64,000 nt of DNA from Pardosa pseudoannulata (Eukaryota > Arthropoda > Arachnida > Araneae > Lycosidae). The stretch spans positions 118,553,929 through 118,617,928 of the forward strand of contig CM063502.1 in the NCBI GenBank assembly GCA_032207245.1, read 5' to 3'. Position numbers and translations under genes: made by a program. Shown here one piece after another: positions 12,701-25,524 of the stretch (position 1 is its first letter; each line of letters opens with the position of its first letter). The notes beneath the pieces are model-generated. The model was not told the DNA's origin, made no database searches, and worked only from the letters and a program-made list of their open reading frames with translations.

Positions 12701-14390
12701 TTCGGTTATTTTCCAGTACATTCATAGAAAGTTTAAAGGCTATAAACTTGAGCGGAAAACTTATTAACTTAAGTTCTTCATCCAAAGAGTGACATTTTAT
12801 AAAGCTTGATTCAGTTTGTATAGCAGATGTTATGTTTACAATAGTAAGGTAAAATATTGATTTTTATTTAGGGCGTCGCATGCTAAAAATTGGTTAGTTA
12901 ATATTGATACTTTCCATTTTACCGTAAAGAGATTTTTTATTGTGAAAAATTTCCAATCTTAAACCCTATAGTTAAAGTTGTCATTTAAAATACAGTAATT
13001 TTAAACATTTTAAAAATTATTAAATTATGGTTGGATAGAAAGTATTGCATAAGACATCATATTAATCTAATATTTGAGAAATAATCTAGTGTTATATTAT
13101 ACTGATCAGTGAAATAAAAATTATAATACTATAAGTTTGCCGAATTCTCTTGAGGTAATATCATTCTCAACAAACAGTAACAATTATATTGTTATGACTA
13201 AAACGTATTTTTGGATTTAATCCATAAAATGACAATTATAGCTTGATATTTTATGAATGTAATAGTTTTTAATGGATTTCATCTCTAAAATATTTTCTAG
13301 AACCCAACTTTAAATTTATTTCCTTAGAGAATGTAACATTTTAGAAAGCAGCTAGATGATACTTTGTTTATAAATGTTTAGTTAAAGGTAATATTTACTT
13401 ACTTCTTCCTTTGACAACGTCATATTGTAAAAATATTGAATAATTTATTTTTTATTTCTAAATGGCTAGAATAAAAGAGAAACATCACAATTTTAGGCAT
13501 GATTTTATGTGCATTATTTAAAAGAGAAGTTCCACTACCATTTGTTAAATCCGAAAAAAAAGTACCAAACGGTTGCTTTTGATTCTAGTAAATCACTTTG
13601 TTAAAACGTTTTTGTTATGTATTCATATTTATAGATTTATTCTAAATCATAAAAAGGGGTTTTATATGATGAAAGAATTTCATTTTACCTTCGTATTATT
13701 TTAATCTTCTTTCTATTTCCCATCACTTAAATCTTTTTTATGCTTGTAAAAATGCATCTTTATACCGAGGAAAACAAAATTTTATGGTCATAGAAAAATA
13801 TTAAATTAAAATATTCCTTCCTTTATTTAATAATTATAAGAATTTATTTAAATTTAAAGTTCATTTTGTTATTTATAGGATGAACAAAAGAATCTATATT
13901 ACCAAAGAGTGTATGTAGAATGAAATATCAGTGGTCGATAAATTAGAAAATTATGTGAGGTTTACTACTACAGAGAACCCAGTTCTTTTTTTTTTCTTTT
14001 ACCTAATGAAGTCAATGACCAGCACTTATAATTTCTTACTTCATGTAAATTCATATATACATGACGTAAAATTACCCTAGTTATTAAACATTTCAGAAAA
14101 TTAATTATGAGAAAGAAACTTTAGAACTCAATTCCTCAGGCTAGATATTGTGTCGCTGTACAAGTGAAACAAACCAAGTCAGAAATCGAGTATCTTGAAA
14201 TATCTGGCCTCAGTCTTTGAAATTTTAGTCATAATTCCCCCCAAAAAATTTTCTAATAATATATTAGAGGCAAATAACGAATTTTATCCAGAGAAAATTT
14301 ATCCAGTTAATTTAGTAAAGAATGAATCAATGAGAAAATGTTCTAAAACAGACTAAATCATTCTTGTATTGACCGTTGTACGTTTATGAC
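9750..14390. other. AT-rich DNA, no supported gene
   Basis: No structured repeat or recognisable gene was found. The only less AT-rich piece is 11.22-11.50 kb, where a 70-codon plus-strand frame starts with a hydrophobic stretch (MRFFLLLTAVAFY) followed by an Arg-rich segment. It has no family signature and I do not call it. Confidence 0.5.
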
Positions 14391-14392
14391 GA

Positions 14393-14738
<346 letters not shown>

Positions 14739-14739
14739 A

Positions 14740-16075
14740 GCATGAATGTGAGTGGTAGTTGACAAAACTGTTTTATTTTCTTAGATTAAGAGAATTTAAT
14801 GTCTTGAAGGGATCTGAAAGTAGAAACAGACTATAAACTATCGTCTTAAATTACCCTTTTGGGTGGAGTGCGTATTATATATGTTATTTAAAGCCTCTCC
14901 GCCCAGAATAAAAATTAACAAGACAATACCAAAAAAGATTAAATTAAGTTTCAAGGCATGCCGTATTTAAATTACTATACGGTAGTTAATGTCTTACCTT
15001 AGATTGAAGAAATGTTTCACATATATAATTAGAAACTGTCATTAATAATCTATTACGTCCATTTTTATCACAGTTTTTTTCAAAATATTACGTAGCAATT
15101 AGTTTCATGTATTAATATTTAAAGTTCAGTGTTTTACGCACAAGACTTCATTTTTAAAAAAATTATATATTTTTTAAACATGAATTGACTATGGCTAAAA
15201 TTAGACTAAAAATTAAATGTAAGTATTGAGTGTGCTCTATTATTAGCAAGTAATTAGTTTATTGGTGGTTATTTACTGTATTAGTTTATTTTTCTGTATC
15301 ATATGCTGTGACGACGATTATGTTAGATATAAATTCGTTATTTGTTTTCATTATTTTATGACACAAGTTTATTTAAAACACAATCATCCTGTTAAATTTC
15401 TTCACAGAACTCGATTTTTAGTCATGTAAATTGCAGGTATAAAACTAACCCTTGTTTCTTATAAAAGGGAGTTTTGTATAAACGAGTTTCCGTTTTTTTT
15501 TATATAAGTTCTAAAATTTTGTAAATTAAATGCACTAAAGTGCTGCATTTTTGGTACATAAATGACAGGGCTTGCTTTGCAATGCCGATACTCCTGCAGT
15601 CAGTTATGAAAAGTTCCATCCAATCAGATATTCAGACCAGTTAGAAATTTCGTTTGAGTTAGTGCTATTTTATCATCAGTGTTCTCCGGCAGACATGGAA
15701 CGTGTCTGTTAGCTACAAGAATTGCTCTTAGCTTGTGAGTATGTAAAAATGTCCTTAACACTAGAGATTGATGACGTGCTTTTAGTTCTTTTGCGTTGGT
15801 TTCTAGAATAGAATTTTTCTGTTAGCTCTCGTACATTTGGACCGCAAATTTGTGACCTAAAATGCACATTCCTGCTTTTATAATTTTCAAGAATGCATGA
15901 TTTCCTAGAAGAGTTGATATCTGGGTAAGAAAAATGCATGCAGGGCTGTTCATGTACCAGTTTTAGTGAGTTACTTCTTTACTTACTTTTGGTGGATGCG
16001 AAATTAACGATTAAAATATAGAATTCGATTCTCAGTGAATTTTGATAATCTTTAAAGGCAATAATTTTTTGTATA
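14740..16075. other. spacer between two TA arrays, no supported gene
   Basis: Mostly AT-rich. From about 15.54 to 15.96 kb the composition is less AT-biased and a 76-codon minus-strand frame (15709-15939, Ser/Arg/Lys-rich) is open. No motif, splice context or homology that I recognise supports it. Confidence 0.4.
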
Positions 16076-16077
16076 TT

Positions 16078-16295
<218 letters not shown>

Positions 16296-17403
16296 GTCAA
16301 CAGTTTTTATGTAATTAGGTTTTAAAATCATAAACAAACCAGTTTAAAATTTATTTTACCATGTTCATTCTAATGCCAGACAATATTGTAAGGTGATTTT
16401 CAATTTTTCATTTCAATTTTTCAATTTTTTACATATTCTAAAGTTATTTCAAAATAATATATGTAGAATGTTTGCTACTTATTAACATTTTCATTATTTA
16501 CAACAGAAAATTTTCGTAAGTATTTCTTTCTTATAAATAATTAACAAAGTAGTAACAAATTTTTGAAAAAAATCTACTTAAAATTTAAATTACACTTTAA
16601 CCTATTATGAATCTAAAAAATTTATTATTTCTTTTACCTTTCTATTAAGGTAAAAAGACTGGAAGGGAAGATTGTTGAACTGCCTTCAAATTAGAGCAAA
16701 TTAGAAAGTTTTTAGACTCTTATGTGTAAGATAATTTCGATCAAAGAATGTAATCAACTTTATTACTGAATCATAAAAGCAGTAATAAAATATTATATGT
16801 AAAAATACTTACTATTCATACTGCTTTTCCTTATTTAAAATTAAATATTCTGATAAATATTTCTTTGTTATTGAAAATAAAGAAAATTTAGAAGAGAATA
16901 ACTATCTTTACAAACACTCTGCCTAAAAACTAACGTACTTTGTAGCATAATTTTAGCATATTACGAAACTGAAATAGTCATTATATCATATGGCCTGAAA
17001 TTAAAGTGTAAAATACTAGTACGAAAGATTGAACTATTAATAGTATATAAAGGGCCTAAAAATCGTCAAACTGATAACTATTGCCTGTTGACAGAAGTAT
17101 CTGAAACCTTTGTTCTAAGAAGTGACAGCCATTAAACATGACTAGATTCTTTAAGTCAGAACAATTTTTAAACTATACCTTAAATTACGATGCTGCCAGT
17201 GAAGTTTAAGGAATATGGTAAAATATATAAAATATACTTAAAAGTCAGAAAGAAAGCAACATTTATTTCTGTTATACATTTATTTCTGTATTTAAAGATA
17301 TGCAATTTGTTTTTATTAATGTATTTAAAAATTGTTTTAGTTACACCAAATGGGATAGTAAAGAAGTTCGGTTCAGCATTACAAAAATTTTATTAAAACT
17401 TAT

Positions 17404-17692
17404 TTAACACTAGATTGCCCGAGATTTCTTGTATACCTATATTGCCCAAAAGCAGACAAAATGACTGCATTGTGAAAAAATAACAAATATGTAAAGAAAT
17501 TTGTTTAAAATTAATTTTTAATATTATATAATAAAGGAGGGCGGAAGTAACTACAATTATTCATAAACCCGTTTATATGTTATAGAAAAAGTCACCAAAT
17601 TCTAAGATATTGGGTCACTATATTTCATAATTGTTTTTCTAATTGAAATTAAAAAACAGTCAAAATGACTGCCTTGGGCAATCTAGTGTTAA
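17404..17692. mobile_element. 281-bp TTAA MITE with CACTAGATTGCCC ends
   Basis: TTAA at 17404-17407 and 17689-17692 flank a 281-bp element whose ends are inverted repeats: left CACTAGATTGCCC, right GGGCAATCTAGTG. Just inside both ends is ATGACTGC; on the right it forms the near-palindrome CAGTCAAAATGACTG, and on the left it is in the same orientation (GCAGACAAAATGACTGC). There is no open frame of note. TTAA target duplication with short inverted ends is the hallmark of the piggyBac superfamily, so this is most likely a non-autonomous piggyBac-type MITE. Confidence 0.8.
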
Positions 17693-17849
17693 TCTCTCTC
17701 ATTGGCAAATATTTTTCTGTTATAAAAAATTAAGACTAAATTATCAATGATATTTCACTTAAAATTTCTTTGTAATATTTTACATTTTAAAACAGTTAGA
17801 AATTAATGAAGATCAAAGTGCATAAACACTAACATTTTATGTCTATATC

Positions 17850-18439
<590 letters not shown>

Positions 18440-18441
<2 letters not shown>

Positions 18442-19725
18442 TGACAGTTGAACCTAATTAACCAATTTTAATTTCAATTGCATTTTATAATAACTTTTGG
18501 CGTTTCTGTACCTAAAAAATAACCCCTTCCAATCATTTAGTGAAATTTCCATTCTATGTCTAAATTATATTTTTGTTCACTTAGGTTTTCTTACATAACT
18601 ATATCATCTTAAAATCTTTATACGTGTGTTAACATCCTAACTTGATTTCTTTTAACTGTATTAAATGGATAACCAACTTCATCCGGGGGAGTTTAAAATA
18701 TAATTTTCTGGCGTTCTGGGGCAGACCAGTTAAAGTCTATGTATCCGTATTCCAATTTCTTTGGTCTCCAATATTTCCAATCTCAACAATTTCAATGACA
18801 CTCAGCTTGGAGTGACGTGATACACATCAGTATATTAGAACCAAACACACAAACAAATACACACACATGTATATATTTATGTGTGTGTACATGTCTAAAA
18901 TGAACATTAGTAATAACTTTATATAAAGACGGAAAATATGACACTGCATTTAAAGGTGAACCCTGTCCAAAACAGCAAAACATGGATTCATTTACCTCTG
19001 TTTTATATCATGGCAGTTTAATAACATTTATCAAACCTAAAATTACTAAAACAAATTCTAGGGCAGATTTATTACTTGTTTCAAATTTTTCATTATTTAA
19101 AATATTTCATTTTTAAAATTTCCCTGACCTAAAAAAATTTTTTCATGCAAAATTAGTGAATTTAAAAATACCTATTCAGTTAAAATAGGCAAAATATTGA
19201 CAATAAGTGATGCTTTTACTACACTTTTAATTTGAACAAAAGTTTAAATCTTTAAATCCTGTTTCTTAGTAGTTCCAAATTCTGGAGAAAAGTCCTATGT
19301 TTCATATTCTAAAGGGAAATAGAGCAACAAAAGATTGAAGAAAGTTTTAACTAAAATAATTTAAATTATTTAGGTTCGGAGAATTGGAATGATGTATAAA
19401 TAAAAAAATTATTATTTTTATATTTTCTTTTCTATCCACATTTTCGTTTTTATTATAGAAACGTAAAAGTATTGACAAATATTCTATATTTTCTGTATGA
19501 TAAAAACTATAAAGATTTTTTAAATAACATTATCTTAAAATTAAGACAACAGTAGAATTTCATAAGTAATTAATTTTGATATCAAACTTCTTCCAAAATC
19601 AATGTTCGTAGCTATTTATTTATGTAAAAGTATAGAAAAATATAAATATTTATTACTTTAGAAGTTTTTAACTACTAATTTTTCCATGAGGGGTTCATTA
19701 TAAATGCTTCATGCTCCCATTTATA
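18440..19725. other. AT-rich DNA, no supported gene
   Basis: No repeat structure was recognised apart from a short imperfect (CA)n/(TG)n patch near 18846-18890. A 63-codon minus-strand frame spans that patch and is not convincing. Confidence 0.5.
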
Positions 19726-19932
19726 TTTTTTTCATTGCGGGGTAGTTGCCTTTACTAATAGCATTCACTATACAAAGATGTGGGTATTTGTTGCCCAGTT
19801 TGTTCTGTGAGCACCACATAGGTAAGACAATTTTGCATCCTATGAAGGGACAACAAATAGACTTTGCACTGGATTACAACCCACACACTCTAGAACAGTA
19901 GGCAAACGCTATGCCAACTCAGTGGCTCTATT
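19726..19932 (-). mobile_element. tRNA-derived SINE-like element
   Basis: Read on the minus strand, a tRNA-like head begins near 19930 with AGCCACTGAGTTGGCATAGCG (A-box region) and, about 40 bp on, has GGGTTGTAATCC, close to the B-box consensus GGTTCGANTCC. This is the internal RNA polymerase III promoter arrangement of tRNA-derived SINEs. The body continues for about 130 bp and ends near a short A-rich tail (CAATGAAAAAAATA). Target duplications are not clear. It differs in sequence from the SINEs at 31.8 and 61.9 kb. Confidence 0.5.
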
Positions 19933-19934
19933 TA

Positions 19935-21530
19935 CACATAATATGGTCACTTTTATTCCAAAAATACCTTTTATATTCTTGAACAAAGCCTATGTAATTA
20001 AAAAAATATCAAGACAAAAAATATTAAATTATTAAAAATATCCATATTTTGACTAAAAAATTATCTGTAACTGTTAAGTGCATAATGGAATCCTTTATTT
20101 GCATTAGCATGTTAATTTGGACTAACTTTCATATTTTAAAATTTTCGAAGTATTTTCAGAAATAGAAATTTTATACAGAAGCTACTACTACAACAGTGAC
20201 TCATTGCAAAATGCTTTCAGTTATGTGCATATGTATTAATAACCCATTACCAACAGGTGGTAACTCAACAAGTGCACATGCATTGCTAAAATATAAATTA
20301 TTGCATTAACATACATTTTATAAGACAACGCATTTCTGTCCTCGTATGGAATGTTCCGTTGAATTAAATAACCACATTTTCTCTCAGGAGTGATGTATAG
20401 ACATTGGAATATATCAGATAGAGTATTATGTTTAAGCAGGAAGAAATCTATAGATTTATGAAATAGAGTTACAAAAAAACTGTCATGTGAAAGGAAATGG
20501 ATGATAGATGGTAAAAGAATAAGTTGTACTTGATAAAGAATAACTAAATGGCGAGATTTTTTTTATAATAAAGTGATTATTTTGTCTACAGGTATAGTGA
20601 TCCTACTGATGTATTCTAAATGTTTTCTGCATAAGTAGTGTTAGAAAAATGTTCTTTTCGTCTACGAAGGAAAATATTTTAGTGATGAATACTCCAGAAT
20701 ATTTTATCTATACCACAAAATCATTATAATATAAAAATACTTTAAAATATAGGGAACATTTTTAAGAGGTGGAATATAATCTATGATTATTTTTTACGGG
20801 GTCTATTCAGGGAAACTATTAATTTTACCACTTACAACTATTACATAACTAAAATTGCATAAAATCATTAAAATAATTCTGTGTTACAGTATTAATTGTG
20901 TTATTACGGCAAAGAATAAGAAATTTACAGGTGTACAGGTACATTTACAGATAAAACCTTTGTACCTATGACCTTTGAACCTATGTACCTTTATATGTAC
21001 CAGGTTTAGTTATATATATAGGTACATTTATGTTAAAAATATGAAAAAGAGAGTATTTCAAACAAAAAAGTTCTTTTATATAATAAATATTATATCATAA
21101 ATATAAGAAAATATGATTATATTTTGATTAGCAACTAAAAAATAAGACTATAATATTATATAAGCGAGGGTACAGAGTACAAAAAGTTAGTAAACTACAA
21201 CAGAATGCAGTAATAAGCATAAAATACGAATGTAAAATATGTAATATAATAACAAAATAATCAATAGTATCATTAATAACATTGTAGTATTTGTTATTTA
21301 AATTCATACGAGGGTATAAACTATTCACTTTTAAAATGTTGCCAATGGAGTTTCTATTTGTTTCCATATAACGGATATTTTTCGATCGTTTATAGTTATG
21401 CATGTTATATATAAATTTTATTGATGAAAAAGGCCCAAGAAAATTGCGAATAATAAACATTTTCAGAAAATATTTATCTAGGAATCTATTAAAGCAGTGG
21501 GCATTTTTATTTTATTTTTTGTTTTTGCAT
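19935..21530. other. AT-rich DNA with a GTACCT/AGGTAC cluster
   Basis: Around 20928-21030 the words GTACCT and AGGTAC recur at least six times in both orientations (for example ACAGGTACATTTA and ATAGGTACATTTA), allowing alternative hairpins. A 110-codon minus-strand frame (21128-21460) with two hydrophobic stretches is the longest non-repetitive frame in the window. At this composition about one frame of that length is expected by chance, so I do not call it a gene. Confidence 0.4.
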
Positions 21531-21534
21531 CATG

Positions 21535-22160
21535 AAACTGCCTATAAATATCTTTAATCACACTGTGTACTTTGAAATATTTAGCTTCGGAATAGAATAT
21601 AATGAATTGATATTCTATTTGCTTTGATATGATATAAATATTACAGCTCATTACTCATTACCAGCAAATAGTAACAAATTACTCACAATTTCAAGAGCCT
21701 GCTTATATGACTTATCCCATTCAAATTGCCCTCGTTGCCTTAGCATTTTCAAAAATGTCATAATGCTTCGAATATCTACTACAGGGGTCATTATTGTTTA
21801 AAAGAGCATTATTATTTTACAATAAGAATTATTATTTTAATTTTCTTAAGACGAAACTGCCTATGATTACCTTTAATCACACTATGTTGTGTGAATTGAT
21901 TAGATTCGGGTTAGAATAAAGTAAATGAAGCATCTGTTTATTTTCATGTAACGTAAATTTTACAGATCATTACTGATTACAAGCATATAATAGAAGATTA
22001 CTCAATAAATTTTTCAATGTGTTTATTTAAATAATCCATTTCATGTGGCTTTCGATGTTGTTAGAATGACCAAAACCGGATAAAGTTTTGAACTACAGGA
22101 GTCGAAACTTTATTAACTGTTTAAGGAACTGAGACTTTCTGCTATCAATGACTATGAAAA
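21535..22160. repeat. diverged ~315-bp repeat, left block (two to three units)
   Basis: Units start at 21535 and 21854, and a weaker one near 22139. Shared landmarks are AAACTGCCTAT, CTTTAATCACACT, a TTAGATTCGG-like word, ATATAACG/ATGTAACG and CATTACTCATTACCAGC. The same units reappear at 24.33-24.90 kb, so the array is split by about 2.2 kb. Confidence 0.75.
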
Positions 22161-22249
22161 TCTTTAACTTAATTGTGTATGAATATTTCTATGACATAAG
22201 TTTAATCAATTAACATAACTATTTTTCAGATAATATTATATTTTTAATT

Positions 22250-23170
22250 CCTGAAATTTGCTTGAGAATTATAAAATATAATTATAAAAAATATAAAAAA
22301 TTTTGAATTATGGAAAGAATTATAGAAAATATTGAGAATTATAAAATTTATAGAGAAATATAAAATATTAAATATCTATAACTAAATGAAATTTATAAGC
22401 TATAATACTACATTAATTACTGTAATTTACTACATTAATTTTAATATTTGTAACTAAACGAAATTAATGAACAAAATATTACATTAGTTACAGTATGCTT
22501 ATTTAATAATATTACAGTTCAACCTTTTTACTATTTTCCTTTTTTAACTAAATATACTTACTTAAATAAGTACATCGACTTAAAGAGTAATACAATACTT
22601 GGTTATATATCAGTAAGCTTAAATTTTCTTCATTGTTTTTAAAACCATAAAGTATAGATATTTTAAATAAAATAATTTTTAATTCATTATGTTAAGTATA
22701 AAATTTTATAAAATGACCTGAATTAACAAGATTTCAAATTCTAAAAAAAAGGGGAATGCTTTTTGCCAATTTCAAGAGTTAAAGAATAATATTATTTTAA
22801 AAACAATTATATTCATTGATTTTATATAAAATATAATATTTTAAAATAATATATTAAAGTATAAAAAATTATATTAATTGACTGTAAACTTACGTCATAG
22901 AAATATTCATACAAAATTTTACTTCTTTCAGAAGGATAGATTTTCCATACACGCCCACTTAATTATTAAAAAAGGCCGATTTTGAGGAAAACTTAAAACG
23001 TGTTATAATTTTCTATACATTACTAAGGATGTTAACACTGTAATTATTTCCATTAACTTGTGTTTAAGTTTTGATTCCTATAAACGTTATACAATATAGG
23101 AATTGTCAAAACACCTACTATCTTTGAAAATATAAATTATAAAACAGAGTATTTAAATATTGTGAATATC
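22250..23170. other. extremely AT-rich low-complexity spacer
   Basis: Consists largely of AATTATAAAA-type words. Around 22379-22500 the phrase ACTACATTAATT and its relatives recur. Nothing supports a gene. Confidence 0.6.
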
Positions 23171-23179
23171 CCAGATTCC

Positions 23180-23542
23180 TTAAAGAACAGGTAAATTTTG
23201 AATTACATACACTCTCTATAAGAAAAAAAAGTCCTATACAGTTTTAATCAAGAGCATCTCAATAAAGAATGATTCTTTATTCCGTTAAGCGATTTCCGCC
23301 TCGAAATGCGGCGCATAAAAAATTCAAGCGTGCTTAAGGTCACGTGGACGCAGTCGAGTGAATGTAAGAGTTCATTGTTTCTCACGTACAACATTTTAAG
23401 AACTGGAGCAATTCTAAAGACATATTATAGGAAAAGATTTGCCAAAATAAAATCAAAGTTTTACGCTTAGGAACTCCCTTTTCTCACTTACGATTTGTCT
23501 GTTTGACAACATAAATTTCAATAAACTGAAATTTGTGTAATT
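23180..23542. repeat. ~360-bp dispersed repeat, copy 1
   Basis: Matches 25162-25521 in the same orientation over its whole length. Shared words include AAAGAATGATTCTTTATT (a near-palindrome), TTCCGCCTCG, TTAAGGTCACGTG and TCATTGTTTCTCACGTACAAC. It contains a CACGTG word and is GC-richer than its flanks in the middle. It has no conserved open frame. Confidence 0.85.
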
Positions 23543-23670
23543 CTAATTTTCCAACTTCTCTCCAAATTTTATTAATTAATAAATCGGCAAAATTGCAAAT
23601 TGTATATATTTTTTAGAAAATATGTAGCAGGAAAAAATGTTATAATAATAATGCTGTGAGCATTATCACT

Positions 23671-24313
23671 TTAACCCCTTCCAGGTTCATTTTATTTCGG
23701 GATTATAGGTTAAACAATGTTAATTTTTTATGCTTATTTTCATACCTACATAGCTTTTTAAAGGTAATAGCACCATTCGCATACAAAATTTCCTAAAAAT
23801 TAGTGTAATTAATGTAAAATTAATGTAAATAAGTGAGCAATTTACCTGTATAGTTGGCTTACTGTGTATAAGAAATCATTAGATTTTGGAGTCATTTCAC
23901 ACTAATTATAAATATAAAGTTTAGAATACCTAGCTTTTATCTTGAATTAAGTTGTATTTATATCTTTTGCATTTACATAAATGATTATGAAATTATTAAT
24001 CAAAATTTGATCATGTATGATACAATTTGAATCAAGGTACTGCACAGAGTTCAATATCGCATTCTAAACAGTAGTACCTTGTTTCTCTCCTTACCGTCTT
24101 CTCTCTGCTGTCTCTCTTTGAGCAGAAAATAATCTAGTAGCCAGAAAAGTAAACAAAAACATTCGAAACCATAAAAAGCATATGTGAGATAATTTGGGAA
24201 AGACTGATTGCACAGTGTAAAATTTCACAGAGCCCGAGCTACACTAGGGATGAACCAGGATGGTACATTTGACCTGCCCGAGTTCAGCTCGGGAAAAACC
24301 GGGAAGGGGTTAA
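23671..24313 (-). mobile_element. deleted piggyBac-type transposon relic, 639 bp
   Basis: TTAA at 23671-23674 and 24310-24313 flank inverted ends: left CCCCTTCCAGGTT, right AACCGGGAAGGGG. Inside the right end lie two hairpin palindromes, an outer one at 24277-24293 (CCCGAG, loop TTCAG, CTCGGG) and an inner one at 24233-24249 (CCCGAG, loop CTACA, CTAGGG). On the minus strand the element keeps the transposase C-terminal cysteine-rich tail (24011-24124), so the right end is the transposase 5' side. The catalytic region is gone. TTAA duplication, CCC-start ends and the Cys-rich tail together identify the piggyBac superfamily. Confidence 0.88.
24011..24124 (-). pseudogene. piggyBac transposase C-terminal Cys-rich domain, remnant
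   Basis: The minus-strand frame reads CSKRDSREKTVRRETRYY, then C-L-E-C, D-I-E, L-C, a stop, then FKLYHT and a final stop. piggyBac transposases end in a zinc-binding domain with C-x2-C pairs, a Pro-Leu-Cys-like step and a terminal Cys-Phe-x-x-Tyr-His-Thr. The order here fits well, with the penultimate Cys replaced by TGA (24032-24034). The frame is also closed upstream by a TAG, and the first Cys pair is incomplete. It is a dead fragment inside the 23.67-24.31 kb element. Confidence 0.85.
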
Positions 24314-24331
24314 TTTTGATTTTGTAAGAGA

Positions 24332-24905
24332 AAACTGCCTATCAATATCTTTAATCACACTGTGTAGTCAGAATTGGATTAGAATATAATAAATGGAGCT
24401 TCTTTTTGCTGTTATATAACGTACACTTTAACTAATTACTCATCATAGACAAATAATAGCAAATAACTCTAAAATTCATGAGTATGATTATATAGCTAAT
24501 AATTTTCATATTACTTTCGACGTTATTAGCATCTTCAGAAATTTGAAAAAGTTTCGGACTTCTAATACAGAAATCAGTTTAAAAAAATATCAACACTTCA
24601 CAAAATATCTAGTAAATAAAGAAATAATGTTACCAGCATCATTATTTTACTTTATATATTTGTATAAGGAAACTGCTTATTATTACCTTAAATCACACTA
24701 TTTAGTCTGAATTGTTTAGCTCCATATTATAATATCATGAGAGAAGCATTTGTTTGCTTTTATATAACGGAAATTTTGAAACTTACTTCTCATCTATATA
24801 TAAATAATACCAATTGCGAATTTAAAAATGATTTTCTAATACTCTTCAAATTACTTTAATTTTTTTTTAATATTCCTAGACATGTGAAGTTTCAAACTTT
24901 TACAA
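24332..24905. repeat. diverged repeat, right block (two units)
   Basis: Units start at 24332 and 24670 and resemble the 21.5-22.1 kb units (AAACTGCCTATC, TCTTTAATCACACTGTGTAG, TATATAACG). The first unit begins about 20 bp after the right TTAA of the piggyBac relic, so that element inserted at or near the array edge. Confidence 0.75.
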
Positions 24906-24926
24906 CTTTGCCAGTCGGTTTGAAAG

Positions 24927-25025
24927 TTCGTTGTGAGCTCATTTTGTGGACGTTATGTAAACAAACGATCAAGCTGACGTTAAAGTGACGTCACAACGAA
25001 CGTTCAGACTCACAACGTCCAGAGT
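24927..25025. repeat. inverted-repeat element (GTTCGTTGTGA / TCACAACGAAC)
   Basis: GTTCGTTGTGAG near 24927 is answered by GTCACAACGAAC near 24990. A second pair, GTGGACGTTATG and CTCACAACGTCC, nests with it. The block is GC-richer than its flanks and contains TGACGTCA. It may be a small MITE or a structured relic. No target duplication was recognised. Confidence 0.5.
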
Positions 25026-25055
25026 AAACCCCTAAAGGACAGTCTCATGAAAGTC

Positions 25056-25150
25056 TTTTAACTGCTAACCGCGATTAATCTTTGTTTAAACGAAGAATTG
25101 CGTTCCACCACTGTTTAGCTTCATGGTTTAATCACGGTTAGCCGTTAAAC
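25056..25150. repeat. hairpin MITE-like element (GCTAACCGCGATTAA)
   Basis: TTAACTGCTAACCGCGATTAA at about 25059 pairs with TTAATCACGGTTAGCCGTTAA at about 25128, giving a stem of about 20 bp with two mismatches and a loop of about 50 bp. Terminal inverted repeats of this size suggest a short non-autonomous DNA transposon. The family is not identified. Confidence 0.6.
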
Positions 25151-25161
25151 TTCATTAATTT

Positions 25162-25521
25162 TTTAAAGAACAAGAAATATGCGAATAACACACAGTGCAG
25201 AGAAAAAAAATCTTATACAGATTTAATCAAAAGCATCTTACCAAAGAATGATTCTTTATTCTGTTAGCGAATTCCGCCTCGGAGTGCATGCATAAAAATT
25301 TAAGCAGGCTTAAGGTCACGTGAGCGCAGTCGGGTGAACATTGGGATTCATTGTTTCTCACGTACAACAACACTTTAAGAGTTGAAGCAATTCTAAAGAC
25401 ATATTATCGGAAAATATTTACCAAAACAAAATCAAAGTTTTACGCTTCGGAACTTCCTTTTCTCACTTACGATTTGTTTGTTTGGTTACATAAATTTTAA
25501 TAAACTGAAATTTGTGTAATT
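25162..25521. repeat. ~360-bp dispersed repeat, copy 2
   Basis: Second copy of the repeat at 23180-23542, same orientation, about 1.98 kb downstream. It differs by scattered substitutions and a few small indels (for example CTCGGAGTGCATGC here against CTCGAAATGCGGCGC in copy 1). Confidence 0.85.
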
Positions 25522-25524
25522 TCC

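Noticed and set aside
21128..21460. 110-codon minus-strand frame, longest non-repeat frame
   Set aside because: With stops at about 8-9 percent of codons (three-quarters A+T, independent bases), roughly one frame of this length is expected in 64 kb on both strands. It has no motif; its hydrophobic stretches follow from T-rich codons.
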